From: Suilimivivens aceti
Lineage (GTDB): Bacteria > Bacillota > Clostridia > Lachnospirales > Lachnospiraceae
Reading direction: 5' to 3'
Assembly: GCF_025567405.1 (NCBI RefSeq)
Contig: NZ_JAOQKJ010000007.1
Coordinates: 176,274-240,273, forward strand
DNA length: 64,000 nucleotides
Shown: in pieces, positions 8,342-15,606 of the stretch
How the letters are laid out: every line of letters begins with the position of its first letter
Position numbering within the stretch: the stretch's first letter is position 1
The notes under the pieces: model-generated
Database searches by the model: none
Told to the model about the DNA's origin: nothing
The model's input: only the letters and a program-made list of their open reading frames with translations
Made by a program: the position numbers and the translations under genes

Positions 8342-8769
8342 TTACAGTTACGAAACCTAAGACGGATTGGAGGCAATGGATCAAAACATTAGGTGATATT
8401 CCGTTTAACTATTATTTTGAAGAATTGGATAATGGTTACAGAGTATCGTTTGATGCAAAGCTGGCAAAACAGATACCAACAGAAATAAAAAAATTCAAAC
8501 AGGTATTTCATAAAGCTGCATATTGCTTAGAATGTCGTGTTCGCGAAACCAATTGCCGCTTTGGTTGTATTTCGTTTAAAAACGGATTAGAGATAATAAA
8601 TTGTTTGCATTGTGGTCAGTGCCATGAAATAGACGATGGATGCTTGGCATATCATTCGTTAAGAACATCGAATGGAGGATCAAAAGTGAAAGAAGCAATA
8701 GCGGTGTTTCGGAGATCTCTAAGTGCATGGAAACATTTTATTATTCTAGAATCAAGAATAAATTCATAG
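8305..8769 (+). pseudogene. PAPS-reductase-like (adenine nucleotide alpha-hydrolase) protein, C-terminal fragment
   Basis: The frame from YKDEIIDGKCV to about 8700 ends in a cysteine-rich block: KAAYCLECRVRETNCRFGCI then NCLHCGQCHEIDDGCL. This cysteine pattern is found in phosphoadenosine-phosphosulfate-reductase-family proteins that accompany DUF4007 and DNA-modification or defence loci. The N-terminal nucleotide-binding half is absent and there is no start codon at the junction with the recombinase fragment. The final 20 codons diverge. One usual cysteine of the CxxC series is an arginine (CRVRET). Dead remnant; family assignment from motif memory. Confidence 0.55.
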
Positions 8770-9215
8770 CTTTATTCGATAATGATGCTGCGGGATATAG
8801 CAGTAGTTTAGAATTAATGAACAAAGTAAAAGTCTGGCCAGATAACTTTAGAATAATGTGTTATCCTCCAATTGATGAATTCAAAAAATATCCAACACTT
8901 GCGCCAAACGGTAAGATACTAGAGGATGACATTAATCATAAAGCTTGCTCAATTGAATTATATTTGCCCGATTCCGTTATTAGTGATGATGGCGAATACC
9001 TCCCGATTGAATGGGAGGCGAGAAAGCAAATCAAACAGGACAATAGGCCTAGTAAGTATTTGTATCAAGGCGTAATCTCTGAAAAAGATACTGTAAAAAG
9101 TCGGCTTATTGATTTGAAAAGATCAATTGAGGCTGGGAAAACAGAGTTCAAGTTGGAAGAATGGAAAAGAATGCAATTGCTATTAGAAAACATTGTTTAT
9201 GCTTTTGCCAATTGA
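8735..9215 (+). pseudogene. Toprim-like protein, C-terminal fragment
   Basis: A frame entering at about 8735 begins KFIALFDNDAAGYSS, which looks like the DxD part of a Toprim domain, and runs about 155 residues to TGA 9213-9215 (ends ENIVYAFAN). Similar C-terminal parts occur in HEPN/Toprim proteins of defence islands. No start or ribosome site precedes it; the frame is fused to the end of the PAPS-reductase-like fragment. The glutamate-bearing start of Toprim is missing, so it is probably inactive. Confidence 0.5.
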
Positions 9216-9261
9216 AACGTAGATCCCTAAATAATTATCAGTTGTTGATATAGTAAATAGT

Positions 9262-9588
9262 TTAAAGCATCTCTGGTAGTACAGCCTTATCATCAATATA
9301 ATAATCGCAGGTGATCTTCCGGGAATTGTTGCCGTACATTTCGATAATCTCCGGGAGATTGTCATTTATGGCATCAAATTCCAACTGATGCTCACGGCAC
9401 CAGGAGACTGCTTTTTCCAGGGCTTCACCGGCGCGGCATGTCCAGAGGATGAGCTTGTTGCCGGATTTTTTCTGATCGATCAGGTATTCGATCAGTGGTC
9501 TGTTTGGTTCGCCGAGCTCAGGCCAGTTGCTGTAGCAGAGGGTTCCGTCAAAGTCTACGGCGATGATCTGATATGCTGTTGTACTCAT
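9262..9588 (-). CDS. HAD-like hydrolase, phage type
   Basis: 108 residues on the minus strand, with AAAGGAGG before the ATG at 9588. VDFDGTLCY (residues 11-19) is HAD motif I with both aspartates; LILWTCR near 47 fits motif II; CDYYIDDKA near 95 fits the last acidic motif. The short cap-less form is typical of phage and mobile-element phosphatases of the BT0820 type. Substrate unknown. It lies 21 bases downstream of the DUF5131 gene and is probably cotranscribed with it. GC rises here compared with the preceding fragments. Confidence 0.8.
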   Translation of the reverse strand: MSTTAYQIIAVDFDGTLCYSNWPELGEPNRPLIEYLIDQKKSGNKLILWTCRAGEALEKAVSWCREHQLEFDAINDNLPEIIEMYGNNSRKITCDYYIDDKAVLPEML

Positions 9589-9609
9589 GACGGGCCTCCT
9601 TTCTTTGGG

Positions 9610-10410
9610 CTATGTATCAAGCCCTGCTTTATGTGCCTGAGTGTGCTGCAGTTTTCTGGGTATGTCGTATAGTTTTCCGTCTTTTATTAACTTTGCTCCG
9701 GTCTGATGGTAGTTGAAGCTTATCCCGTTTTTGATGCACTGTGCATGAATGGCCTCTACCCAGGAATAATCACAGATCCTGGCTCCGGGCCCGGATTCAC
9801 CGCCGACGGATACGTGCTTGATGACAGGGGTTCCATCAGATGAGCGGTATCCATCGATATATGGCTGCAGATCCACGGCGGTCAGCATCGGTTCGATCAT
9901 CACGGAGTGGTGGAAGAGAGGGAGAGATAAATATATCGGGAGCCTTTTATCAGCCATCGCCTGGTTCTCACAGGTAACGGCTATTGTAACATGCTCCCAG
10001 CCTTTACCCCAGCTATTTGGAAGATGGTCTACGATCCGTTCCGGTCTCTTGGTGATCATGAAGAAGGAACAGTCGGAGCGTTCATGCATCATATCCCAGG
10101 CGTCTTCTCTCCATTCATCTGCATCGGCATGAAAGAAATCGGATGAAAAGCATGTCCAGATGTGTGAGCCGAAGGGAACTTTATATCTGCCTTTATATTT
10201 GCCGGATCTTAAGATCTTAACCGGAAGATCGAAGTTCTCTGTCTTTTGTACGATGGAAGGATCCTTTCCGATGGATTCATCCCTTCGATACATATAGCAG
10301 TGCAGGCACCCTGTACTGGCCTTCGTGCATCCGTGCCACAGATTCCAGCCAATTGATTCCGGTGATCTTGGATCGGTATTTTCTTCCGGGAATAAAGACA
10401 ACTGTTTCAT
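9610..10410 (-). CDS. DUF5131 family protein (phage Gp37/Gp68 type)
   Basis: 266 residues. WNLWHGCTKASTGCLHCYMY near residue 22 carries the cysteine cluster of this family, which resembles a radical-SAM-like iron-sulfur motif; SVGGESGPGAR near 203 is another family signature. These proteins are widespread in phages and prophages, and their reaction is not established. The start overlaps the stop of the XRE gene upstream by four bases (ATGA), so the two are translationally coupled. Cytoplasmic, no membrane segment. Confidence 0.85.
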   Translation of the reverse strand: MKQLSLFPEENTDPRSPESIGWNLWHGCTKASTGCLHCYMYRRDESIGKDPSIVQKTENFDLPVKILRSGKYKGRYKVPFGSHIWTCFSSDFFHADADEWREDAWDMMHERSDCSFFMITKRPERIVDHLPNSWGKGWEHVTIAVTCENQAMADKRLPIYLSLPLFHHSVMIEPMLTAVDLQPYIDGYRSSDGTPVIKHVSVGGESGPGARICDYSWVEAIHAQCIKNGISFNYHQTGAKLIKDGKLYDIPRKLQHTQAHKAGLDT

Positions 10411-10643
10411 GGCGTATTATCATCACACTTCCTCGTGGTATGTTCTTCCTCCAGATGGAAGATATCTTCCACAGAGACTTTAAAATATGCTGCAAGTCGA
10501 AGAGCTGTTTCAAGGCTTGCCGGATTCTTTTCGAGCTCGATGTTGCTGATGCTTTTTTCACACATACCGACAGCTATTGCAAGATCAGCCTGCTTTAAGC
10601 GCTGTTCCTTGCGCAGCTTCTTAAGATCATTTTTGACTGCCAT
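10407..10643 (-). CDS. XRE-family helix-turn-helix regulator
   Basis: 78 residues forming one Cro/CI-type helix-turn-helix (LKKLRKEQRLKQADLAIAVG then SISNIELEKNPASLETALRL). AGGAGG precedes the ATG. It overlaps the DUF5131 gene by four bases and lies 77 bases downstream of the S24 repressor, on the same strand. It probably regulates the local phage-like block; the binding site is not known. Confidence 0.85.
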   Translation of the reverse strand: MAVKNDLKKLRKEQRLKQADLAIAVGMCEKSISNIELEKNPASLETALRLAAYFKVSVEDIFHLEEEHTTRKCDDNTP

Positions 10644-10720
10644 ATAATCCCTCCTTTTTGGTTGACCTGATACGGGGAGTGATTATATTGTAGCAATCAA
10701 CATGTACAATAATCCGGACT

Positions 10721-11422
10721 CTAACTCACAACCCGGCCAAAAGTTTTAAATGTTTCTCCTTCGGCAATCTCAATAGGATCGTACTTGTCATTCAGTGAAA
10801 TGAGGTACGTTCCTTTTTTATTGCATAGAAGCTTCTTACAGTAGGCGTTTCCGTTGTAGAAAAAGATCCCGATCTCTCCATCATTCAGTTCATCTGTCTT
10901 CTGGATCCACACGATCTGTTTATCCAGGTATCTCGGCATCATGCTGTCTCCGCTGATGCGCACTCCAAAATCAGCTGTCTCTGGAACTTCAGGTCCGACT
11001 TCAACTTCTTCATAGCTGTCGTTGTCAAGAAACTGACCGGTTCCTGCGGATACAGGCATATCATACAGATTGAGTACCCTGACAGGTTGCAGGATACGGA
11101 CAGGAGCTGCCTGATATTTTTCGGAGCCCTTCAGCAGGTCAATGTAATTAAGAGCCATCGTCCTGCCTTCCTCATTTAGCTCAGCCATTGGATCGTCCGG
11201 ATTATATCCTCCTATAAACTGATTGAAGATATCCGTGATCCCGAGGATCTTGCACATCGCAAGAAACTGTACTGCGTTCGGAATGCTGTTACCGGTCTCC
11301 CAGGTGCTGTATGCTGCAGGTTTGGTAGGGATTCCCATTCCGGTAAGCTTATCGCAGATATCCTGTTGCGAGTATTTCAAGTTTTTCCGATATGCTGCAA
11401 ATATGTTTCCGATATTGTCCAT
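10721..11422 (-). CDS. CI-like repressor with S24 (LexA-type) peptidase domain
   Basis: 233 residues: N-terminal helix-turn-helix (residues 1-65), linker, and a C-terminal S24 domain with a probable Ala-Gly cleavage site in SAGTGQ (126-127), the serine of RISGDSMMP (S160) and a lysine near 196 (AYCKKLL). Known relatives keep a prophage silent and cleave themselves when RecA is activated by DNA damage. Catalytic residues appear intact. A minus-strand promoter (11500-11472) and a perfect palindrome (11527-11542) lie just upstream, so autoregulation is likely. No phage structural or replication genes remain nearby. Confidence 0.9.
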   Translation of the reverse strand: MDNIGNIFAAYRKNLKYSQQDICDKLTGMGIPTKPAAYSTWETGNSIPNAVQFLAMCKILGITDIFNQFIGGYNPDDPMAELNEEGRTMALNYIDLLKGSEKYQAAPVRILQPVRVLNLYDMPVSAGTGQFLDNDSYEEVEVGPEVPETADFGVRISGDSMMPRYLDKQIVWIQKTDELNDGEIGIFFYNGNAYCKKLLCNKKGTYLISLNDKYDPIEIAEGETFKTFGRVVS

Positions 11423-11471
11423 AAGTGACCTCTTTCTAAGTGCGGGATACAGCCCACACGTCTGTGAATCT

Positions 11472-11500
11472 AATATACTTCATAGGGCGAATAAAATCAA
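11472..11500 (-). promoter_or_regulatory. Promoter of the S24 repressor
   Basis: On the minus strand TTGATT (11500-11495), 17 bases, TATATT (11477-11472). Transcription would begin near 11465, about 40 bases before the repressor start. Confidence 0.65.
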
Positions 11501-11526
11501 TAGAAAAATCTAATATAATCAGAAAA

Positions 11527-11542
11527 TAGAAACATGTTTCTA
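11527..11542. promoter_or_regulatory. Perfect 16-base palindrome, candidate operator
   Basis: TAGAAACATGTTTCTA is perfectly symmetric and lies between the divergent repressor and the rightward genes, 27 bases beyond the repressor -35 box. This is where a CI-like operator would be expected. Binding by the S24 repressor is inference. Confidence 0.6.
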
Positions 11543-11750
11543 CTGAAATCAAATTAGACTTGTTTTATGCTAGATACTCGTAAGGGGTACACGTACTGGC
11601 CGGCCGGCAGAATGATACCCCATACACAAGTAACTTTTGGGGAAGGGGCTTGCGGACCACGCTAACCTTCGGCGGTCGGAACTTGGTTCGCTGCTTGTTT
11701 GGGATGGAAGTAATGAACATGCCTATGATTGTTTACACGCGTAGGAGGAT
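11543..11750 (+). other. GC-rich structured leader between the repressor and the rightward genes
   Basis: No gene of normal size is seen. GGGGTA (11584-11589) pairs with TACCCC (11616-11621) around GGCCGGCC, while the same CCCC (11618-11621) could pair instead with GGGG (11639-11642); a further GACC/GGTC pairing spans 11655-11677. The alternatives look like an attenuator or structured RNA. A 17-codon frame from ATG 11613 overlaps the switch region but lacks an obvious ribosome site. AGGAGGAT at the right end serves the next gene. Confidence 0.35.
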
Positions 11751-12152
11751 ATGAACTATCTTCTTTCTGCGCCGGAAGAAAAACTGAATAAAGAGGCTTT
11801 TAGTGAGCTGCCCGGACCTCGGGGTATTATAGTCAGCTCGCTTTGCGGATCGACTAATCAACGTTTCGCAGTAATCTGTAAAGGTGACTTTCCCTTTCCT
11901 TTTCAGACTTCAGATCAAAACAATGAATCGGAGGTGAAGAGCCAATTGCAGGCGATTGATTTTTATTGCAAGAAGTGCAGGAAGTCCATGCGGATCTCCT
12001 ATGCACTGACCGGAGACAGGACGGCTCCGGCTATGAACGGCATCATGATAAAATGCCATACCCACAAATGTACCAGAGTATTGACCCTCAAGAATTTTAC
12101 AGAGGGGCAGATTGTCGAGAGAACGGATGCTCTCGGAAAGTGCTACTTATAA
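11751..12152 (+). CDS. Hypothetical phage-like protein with CxxC motif
   Basis: 133 residues; family not recognised. AGGAGGAT directly precedes the ATG. The C-terminal half has FYCKKCRKSM and later IKCHTHKCT, four cysteines that could hold one zinc ion. It is the first rightward gene after the S24 repressor, the place of early phage regulators, so a DNA-binding role is possible but not shown. GC is near that of the neighbouring phage-like block and above the AT-rich island average. Confidence 0.65.
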   Translation: MNYLLSAPEEKLNKEAFSELPGPRGIIVSSLCGSTNQRFAVICKGDFPFPFQTSDQNNESEVKSQLQAIDFYCKKCRKSMRISYALTGDRTAPAMNGIMIKCHTHKCTRVLTLKNFTEGQIVERTDALGKCYL

Positions 12153-12245
12153 GCTTTAGTAATAAGGACGAAATCAAGCGTGCATGACACGCATAATGAC
12201 AACTAAATGAGGGCTTCATGATATGGGGGCATGACTCACCGCGGA

Positions 12246-12293
12246 CGCATGAAAAGATAACCGGTAAAACGGAGTCTTTTCGTGCGTTTTGTT
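12246..12293 (+). terminator. Rho-independent terminator
   Basis: CGCATGAAAAGA (12246-12257) pairs with TCTTTTCGTGCG (12275-12286) with one G-U pair, followed by TTTTGTTT. It separates the CxxC protein from the next regulator. Confidence 0.7.
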
Positions 12294-12353
12294 TATTGTA
12301 ACGGACACAACAGTACATCTCTTTTTTCCGGTTCGCCCGGAAAGAAGGAGAAG

Positions 12354-12674
12354 ATGAACATATTTATTAAGGAAGAAACATTAGGACAGAGGATCAGAGC
12401 ACAGAGGATCAGACTTGGAATGACCCAGGAGGAACTGGCAGAAGCATTATATGTAGAGAAGTCTATAATCTCCTACTACGAGAATGATAAGAAGGGGATG
12501 AGAGCCAGCGGTCTGGCAGAGATAGCCAAAGTACTTCAGACTACGCCGAATTATCTGCTGGGTTTTGCAGATAATAATGATGGATTTGCGGACGAAGCGC
12601 TTGGTTTGTTGCAAGATGTGAAGGATCAGTCTGTAAGAGAGATTCTTTTGAAGCAGATCAGGGCACTGATTTGA
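12354..12674 (+). CDS. XRE-family transcriptional regulator
   Basis: 106 residues from ATG 12354, chosen because GAAGGAG lies directly upstream; the frame is open back to 12282 but that part crosses the preceding terminator. The helix-turn-helix is LGQRIRAQRIRLGMTQEELA with SIISYYENDKKG as recognition region. The remaining 40 residues are acidic and helical, probably for dimerisation. Likely a second regulator of the phage-like block; it could equally belong with the RelB gene downstream, which has its own promoter. Confidence 0.8.
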   Translation: MNIFIKEETLGQRIRAQRIRLGMTQEELAEALYVEKSIISYYENDKKGMRASGLAEIAKVLQTTPNYLLGFADNNDGFADEALGLLQDVKDQSVREILLKQIRALI

Positions 12675-12682
12675 AAAATGTA

Positions 12683-12711
12683 TTGCCTTTGTCCATACAT
12701 TGACTTATAAT
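12683..12711 (+). promoter_or_regulatory. Promoter of the relB operon
   Basis: TTGCCT (12683-12688), 17 bases, TATAAT (12706-12711). Transcription would start near 12718, 21 bases before the antitoxin start, so the in-frame ATG at 12700 cannot be used. The CATACATTGAC stretch within it may be an operator for the RelB protein. Confidence 0.7.
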
Positions 12712-12738
12712 ATGGGTAAAAGAAAGGGGCGTGATGAT

Positions 12739-13047
12739 ATGGCAGCTAAATCAGCAAATCTTTATGCAAGAATAGAGCCTGATGTTAAAGAACAGGCTGA
12801 GGGAATTCTGGCTACTTTGGGGATCCCGGCATCTAATGCTATCAATATGTTTTATAAGCAGATCATTCTAAATAGGGGGCTTCCGTTTGAGGTAAAGATT
12901 CCAACTGCGAGACCTGTTGATATTTCGAGAATGAACGCAGAGACTTTGGACATGGAACTTGAGAAAGGATATGCGGATATGCAGGCAGGGCGTATCAAAT
13001 CTGCAGCTCAGGTTTTTGCGGATATCCGAAGGGATTATAATGTATGA
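12739..13047 (+). CDS. RelB/DinJ-family antitoxin
   Basis: 102 residues from ATG 12739 after AAAGGGG. The N-terminus (SANLYARIEPDVKEQAEGIL, then LGIPASNAINMFYKQI) is the ribbon-helix-helix of DinJ/RelB antitoxins; the C-terminal half would wrap the toxin. Antitoxins of this type neutralise a RelE/YafQ endoribonuclease and repress their own operon. The stop overlaps the toxin start (ATGA), the usual layout, but the toxin gene is broken, so this is an orphan antitoxin that may still bind DNA. Confidence 0.9.
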   Translation: MAAKSANLYARIEPDVKEQAEGILATLGIPASNAINMFYKQIILNRGLPFEVKIPTARPVDISRMNAETLDMELEKGYADMQAGRIKSAAQVFADIRRDYNV

Positions 13048-13284
13048 AATATGATGTTACCTTTACGGAGCAGGCTGAGAACTATCTTCGCGGTATCTTT
13101 GAGTATATAGCATTTGATCTTCTTTCGCCTGAGAATGCAGCCGGACAGTTTGACCGGATCGAAGAAAAAATCCTTTCCTAGGGAGAGTATCCGGAGAAGT
13201 TCCGGCAATATGAAAGAGAGCCCTGGAAGAGTCGAAATACACGAGTTGTGCCTGTTGATAATTATGTTATTTTCTATATCCCCG
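13044..13284 (+). pseudogene. RelE/ParE-family toxin, inactivated
   Basis: The frame starts with ATG 13044 overlapping the antitoxin stop and reads MKYDVTFTEQAENYLRGIF, a normal RelE/ParE start. An amber codon TAG interrupts it at codon 46 (13179-13181), after which homology resumes (YPEKFRQYEREPWKSR, VVPVDNYVIFYIPD) and ends abruptly near 13284, where the usual C-terminal catalytic strand (RVMYGGRDIE type) is missing. Beyond that the frame continues into a GGDEF protein. Both the stop and the lost C-terminus mean no active toxin. Confidence 0.85.
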
Positions 13285-15155
13285 ATGTTAGGTATGTTAG
13301 TTCTGTTTTGGTTGAAAAAGGTGCTGAAGTAAGTGGCAATAGTGTTAAAATTGCCAATATCTTTTCGTGCATTAATATTTTCATTGTTGTGGTTAATTTG
13401 TTTTATCCATGGATGTATTATTTCGATGAGGCAAATTATTATCACAGGAATAATTTCTGGTATGTATATACACTAATATCACTTGTCGTCATATTTATAG
13501 GAGTAGGTATGGCGATTAAGTATAGAAAGTATTTGAAAAAACGAAGCTTCATTTCAATGATGCTGTTTTCGTTTATTCCAATAATTGCAACAGTTGTACA
13601 GTCCTTTATTTATGGATTTTCTATAACCAATTTAGGACTGGGAATAGGTTTATTCGTAATGTTTGCTGCATATATGTATGAATGGTCTCATAATGGGGAT
13701 GAATATACGAATATGATTAATGACAGCAGATTTGATGCTGTTATTATGTTTATCATAATACTACTTAGCATGAGTGTTTCCATCATAGCATGTGTGAATG
13801 AGATTCAGCAGGTAACTAAGGAAAACTCTGAAATACAGAGCAGAACAATTGCGCAGATGGTTTCAGCAAAGATTGAGAATGAATTTATTAAGCCAATTAC
13901 TGTTTCTCAGACGATTAGCAGTGATATTGATATTAGAACCTACATAGAGGGGAAAACCAGAGAAGAGGCGGAGAGTGTCAAAGACGATATAACTAATCGT
14001 CTGGTATCCATTGGTAATGAATTTGATTATAAAATGATATTTGTTGTTTCGGATAAAACAAGAGCATATTATACATATAATGGAATAAGTAAGTATCTTG
14101 ATGTTGAAAATGACAGCCATGATATATGGTATAAGGATTACTTGGATTCAGGGAAAAGATATACAGTTAATGTTGATACTGATGAAGATAATAACTGTAG
14201 TCTTTCGGTGTTTATTAATTACGGTATTATTGACACGAATGGAGACATTTTGGGAGCATGTGGTGTCGGAGCTGATATGAATGACCTTGTAGACATACTT
14301 GCCAGGTTCGAGGAAGAATACAATATCAAAGTATATTTAGTTAATCATGATGGACTTATACAGGTTGATACGGATGTAAGTTCTATAGAAACAGGCTACT
14401 TGGATAATTCATATTTTGGCAATATATCAGATGATGATTTTTATTATCAGTTATCGGAGAATGGCTGTTATATGACCAAGTATCTCGAAGAATTTGATTG
14501 GTATATAGTAATAAGAGATAATAATCCTGTTAAATTGGATGTAAATAAAATTATACTTCCAATTGTTTTAATCTTTATTGCAAGCGTATTAATAATGGCA
14601 ACTTCATTTGTTATTATTAGTATGAGAGAGAAGAAGGCAAAGGATGCATACAACAGAAGATATGAAGCATCTATAAAGGACGAGCTTACAGGCTTATATA
14701 ATAGACGAGGGTTTGAAGTTGACTGTGAAATAATCAAGAAAAATAATAACTTAATAGAATACGTTCTTATTATGATGGATTTGAACGGTTTAAAAGAAGC
14801 TAATGATAATATTGGTCATGAAGCAGGGGATGAGTTAATTATTGGCGCTTCGAAGTGTATGGATAAAGCATTCTCAGGTCTTGGAAGGACGTATCGTGTA
14901 GGTGGCGATGAGTTTGTTGCATTACTGAGAGGAACGAGAGAAGAAGCACAGGATGCAGTTAAGACATTTGATTATTTAACTGAAAACTTCCAGGGAAATC
15001 TTATTTCTGAAATTAGTGTGTCTAAGGGAGTAGTTGTTTGTTCAGAACATATAGAACTTAATTTTGAAGAAATTAAGGCAATGGCTGATAAGTTGATGTA
15101 TGCAGATAAGGATGAATATTATAGACGAACAGGAAAAGATAGAAGACGAGTTTGA
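13248..15155 (+). CDS. Truncated membrane GGDEF protein (Cache-like sensor, diguanylate cyclase), fused to toxin remnant
   Basis: An open frame of 635 codons whose first 12 codons belong to the RelE remnant (PVDNYVIFYIPD); GTG 13248 has no ribosome site. From about 13285: roughly five membrane segments (residues 38-184), an extracytoplasmic sensor region (about 185-425) of Cache type, one more membrane helix (about 426-450), and a GGDEF domain from DELTGLYNRRGF with RVGGDEF at 552-556. The active motif is intact and would make cyclic di-GMP. The native 5' end has been replaced, so expression is doubtful; this may be a pseudogene. AT-rich. Confidence 0.7.
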   Translation: MPVDNYVIFYIPDVRYVSSVLVEKGAEVSGNSVKIANIFSCINIFIVVVNLFYPWMYYFDEANYYHRNNFWYVYTLISLVVIFIGVGMAIKYRKYLKKRSFISMMLFSFIPIIATVVQSFIYGFSITNLGLGIGLFVMFAAYMYEWSHNGDEYTNMINDSRFDAVIMFIIILLSMSVSIIACVNEIQQVTKENSEIQSRTIAQMVSAKIENEFIKPITVSQTISSDIDIRTYIEGKTREEAESVKDDITNRLVSIGNEFDYKMIFVVSDKTRAYYTYNGISKYLDVENDSHDIWYKDYLDSGKRYTVNVDTDEDNNCSLSVFINYGIIDTNGDILGACGVGADMNDLVDILARFEEEYNIKVYLVNHDGLIQVDTDVSSIETGYLDNSYFGNISDDDFYYQLSENGCYMTKYLEEFDWYIVIRDNNPVKLDVNKIILPIVLIFIASVLIMATSFVIISMREKKAKDAYNRRYEASIKDELTGLYNRRGFEVDCEIIKKNNNLIEYVLIMMDLNGLKEANDNIGHEAGDELIIGASKCMDKAFSGLGRTYRVGGDEFVALLRGTREEAQDAVKTFDYLTENFQGNLISEISVSKGVVVCSEHIELNFEEIKAMADKLMYADKDEYYRRTGKDRRRV

Positions 15156-15180
15156 TTTATAAATTGATATTTAATCTATG

Positions 15181-15450
15181 TAAAGAACCCAACAACTTAT
15201 AGACGTGAATGAAAAGGAAATCAGTAAAGGTGAGTTCCGTAGCGTATGTCAGGCAGTTGGTGGTATAGGTGCGATGATTAATGAAGAGTGTAAAGACAAA
15301 GATGCGCTGGCACTGGTAAAATATATTTCAGAGGATGAACGCGAAGAAAAACTTCTTGCAAATCAGCAGGTAATTAAGACGCCGATTGTCAGAAATGGTA
15401 AGCAGGCCACAGTGGGATATGAACCGATGGTTTGGAAAGGTTGGTCATAA
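15181..15450 (+). pseudogene. ArsC/Spx-family protein, 3' fragment
   Basis: From QLIDVNEKEISKGEF to VGYEPMVWKGW the frame matches the C-terminal two thirds of arsenate-reductase-family (ArsC/Spx/YffB) proteins, including QVIKTPIVRNGKQATVG. The N-terminal thioredoxin strand with the redox cysteine is missing; only a GTG at 15205 without ribosome site is available. It follows the GGDEF stop by about 25 bases. Non-functional remnant. Confidence 0.75.
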
Positions 15451-15517
15451 GATTATGAACAGATTAAAAGTACTTTGGCACATTTTGCTTTTGTTTATTG
15501 GAAGATGTGGATAGATT

Positions 15518-15545
15518 TTGAAATATACAAAATGTAAAATATGAT
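15518..15545 (+). promoter_or_regulatory. Candidate promoter of the GH120 gene
   Basis: TTGAAA (15518-15523), 16 bases, TATGAT (15540-15545). It lies 60 bases upstream of the start codon. No obvious operator palindrome is seen. Confidence 0.5.
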
Positions 15546-15606
15546 AATCTGATGCGATTAATTAGTGCTATTGCAAGGGATAATCAGAATACTATGGGGG
15601 TAGAAG

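Noticed and set aside
12282..12353. Longer start of the XRE regulator
   Set aside because: It overlaps the T run of the preceding terminator and has no ribosome site; GAAGGAG points to ATG 12354.
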